Position numbers and translations under genes: made by a program
Shown here: positions 63,158 to 64,000 of the stretch, piece after piece
Position numbering within the stretch: the stretch's first letter is position 1
Layout of the letters: each line of letters opens with the position of its first letter
Source of the DNA: Streptomyces rimosus
GTDB taxonomy: Bacteria; Actinomycetota; Actinomycetes; Streptomycetales; Streptomycetaceae
Assembly: GCF_008704655.1 (NCBI RefSeq)
Contig: NZ_CP023688.1
Location: forward strand, 6,764,001 to 6,828,000
DNA length: 64,000 bases
Direction of reading: 5' to 3'
Notes under the pieces: model-generated
What the model saw: only the letters and a program-made list of their open reading frames with translations
The model's database searches: none
Told to the model about the DNA's origin: nothing

Positions 63158-63316
63158 CACGGGTCCAGCATCGTTGCTGCCGCGCGGCGCCGCACGCGGA
63201 CTACCCCAGATGCGACGGTGTCGTTATCCACACCGAACCGCCGGGAAAAGTCCACACCGACCACACCGACCACACCGGCCCAACGGCAGGAGCCCGCTCC
63301 GCTCCGCCAGGAAAGC

Positions 63317-63355
63317 GGACACAGAAAGCGACACAAAAACCGGACACAAGGTGTC
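63317..63355. promoter_or_regulatory. Three ACACA-type direct repeats plus a dyad before the SDR gene
   Basis: GGACACAGAAA (63317-63327), CGACACAAAAA (63329-63339) and GGACACAAGG (63342-63351) are spaced by 12-13 bp. The last overlaps the dyad GACAC-AAG-GTGTC (63343-63355). A separate 9-bp repeat (CCACACCGA, three times, about 63252-63280) precedes them. They lie about 45-85 bp before the SDR start and are probable regulator sites; no regulator is adjacent. Confidence 0.45.
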
Positions 63356-63400
63356 GGGTTTCGGCGCGAAGGTCGTGCCATGCGTGAAGGAGAGAACACC

Positions 63401-64000
63401 ATGGCCGCAACAACCACCACTCCGGGACCGCTGACCGGAAAGGTCGCACTGGTCGCCGGGGCCACCAGGGGCGCGGGCCGGGCGATGGCGGTGGAGCTGG
63501 GCCGGGGCGGCGCCACGGTCTACGTCACCGGCCGTACGACCCGCGGGCACATCAGCGAGGTCGGCCGGTCGAGCGAGACGATCGAGGAGACCGCCGAGCT
63601 GGTGACGGCGGCCGGAGCGCCGGCCGGGGGCACCGGCGTCGCCGTACCGACGGACCACCTCGACCCGGCGGCGGTACGGGCCCTGACCGGGCGTATCGAC
63701 CGCGAGCAGGGGCGGCTGGACCTCCTCGTCAACGACCTGTGGGGCGGCGATGTGCATGTCGAGTGGGGAAAGAAGATGTGGGAGCACGACCTGGAGAAGG
63801 GGCTGCGCGTCCTGCGGCTCGGGGTCGAGAGCCACATCATCACCAGCAGTTGCGCGCTGCCGCTGCTGATCCGCCGTCCCGGCGGGCTGGTGGTGGAGGT
63901 GACGGACGGTACGGAGGAGTTCAACCGGCGCTACCGGGAGCCGTTCTACTACGACCTGGCCAAGAGCGCGCCGATCAGAATGGCGAAGGGGCTCGCCGAG
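63401..64000 (+). CDS. Short-chain dehydrogenase/reductase, 5' part
   Basis: 200 codons up to the right edge, so the C-terminus is missing. The N-terminus is LTGKVALVAGATRGAGRAMAVELGRGGATVYVTGR (TGxxxGxG, here AGATRGAGRA). The later NAG-like position reads NDLWGG (LLVNDLWGG), and the catalytic motif YxxxK is YYDLAKSA with an upstream Glu/Asp-rich VTDGTEEFN. The NNAG to NDLWGG change and the ITSSCALPLL stretch mark the SDR subgroup often annotated as oxidoreductase DltE-like in Streptomyces. AAGGAGAG lies 7 nt before ATG 63401. It is divergent from the DUF4240 gene. Confidence 0.9.
   Translation, partial: MAATTTTPGPLTGKVALVAGATRGAGRAMAVELGRGGATVYVTGRTTRGHISEVGRSSETIEETAELVTAAGAPAGGTGVAVPTDHLDPAAVRALTGRIDREQGRLDLLVNDLWGGDVHVEWGKKMWEHDLEKGLRVLRLGVESHIITSSCALPLLIRRPGGLVVEVTDGTEEFNRRYREPFYYDLAKSAPIRMAKGLAE

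Overview
The window is about 72% G+C by impression, has strongly GC-biased third codon positions, uses GTG starts in start-stop overlaps (GTGA/ATGA), and carries hallmark families (GAF-ANTAR, DUF397, DUF5753-XRE, DUF4191, geosmin synthase, NsdA-like TPR regulator). It is a Streptomyces chromosome segment. From memory, the order glnA2 - glnE - malR/malEFG - amylase/pullulanase - glnA - RDD - DUF4191 - lipA - lipB matches the core region that S. coelicolor numbers from about SCO2241 down to SCO2190; accessory genes are inserted between these landmarks.

Layout. (1) 1-4.9 kb: 3' part of the GlnA2-type glutamine synthetase-like enzyme, the adenylyltransferase gene glnE, and a PAP2 membrane enzyme. 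(2) 4.9-13.9 kb: a nearly mirror-symmetric maltose/maltodextrin locus, with a LacI regulator (MalR type) and a GH13 alpha-glucosidase on the minus strand, divergent from malE-malF-malG, a second GH13 glucosidase and a second LacI regulator on the plus strand. No ATPase gene is present, as expected where one shared ATPase (MsiK in Streptomyces) serves several sugar importers. (3) 13.9-20.1 kb: two GAF-ANTAR proteins, an orphan maltokinase-cap protein, a methyltransferase, an EF-hand protein, a DUF397/XRE/ATPase triad and an HTH regulator. (4) 20.1-25.7 kb: cytochrome P450, secreted alpha-amylase and secreted pullulanase; the amylase promoter carries the same TTGCAA-type operator as malE, which ties starch breakdown to the importer. 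(5) 26-41 kb: accessory genes: GNAT, B-lectin, a TetR-reductase-PF10118 module with a clear operator, a large sigma-like/transmembrane fusion, DUF397, a two-component system, ornithine-lipid genes olsB-olsA, a winged-helix regulator preceded by a Cys-Cys leader peptide, a rhomboid-like protein, and a V8-like protease lacking a signal peptide with a small beta-sandwich partner. (6) 41-48 kb: imine-reductase-like enzyme, AMP-forming ligase, an OmpR/HK/lipoprotein operon, and a small basic protein behind a textbook RecA-independent DNA-damage (PafBC-type) promoter. (7) 48-64 kb: geosmin synthase, a DUF5753 remnant, glnA with a full double GlnR box and a 17-bp-stem terminator, RDD, DUF4191, lipA, lipB, an NsdA-like regulator, a flavin amine-oxidase-like protein, a 135-bp tandem-repeat region, a TIGR01777 epimerase, GNAT, DUF4240 and the start of an SDR.

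How the parts connect: GlnE (1-4 kb) modifies GlnA (51-52.6 kb), whose promoter has GlnR sites, so two layers of nitrogen control lie in one window. Secreted amylase and pullulanase make maltodextrins, MalEFG imports them, the two GH13 enzymes hydrolyse them, and MalR-type repressors plausibly control all of it. The least explained items are the PF10118/reductase module, the Cys-Cys leader, the sigma-like membrane protein, the protease pair and the DNA-damage gene.
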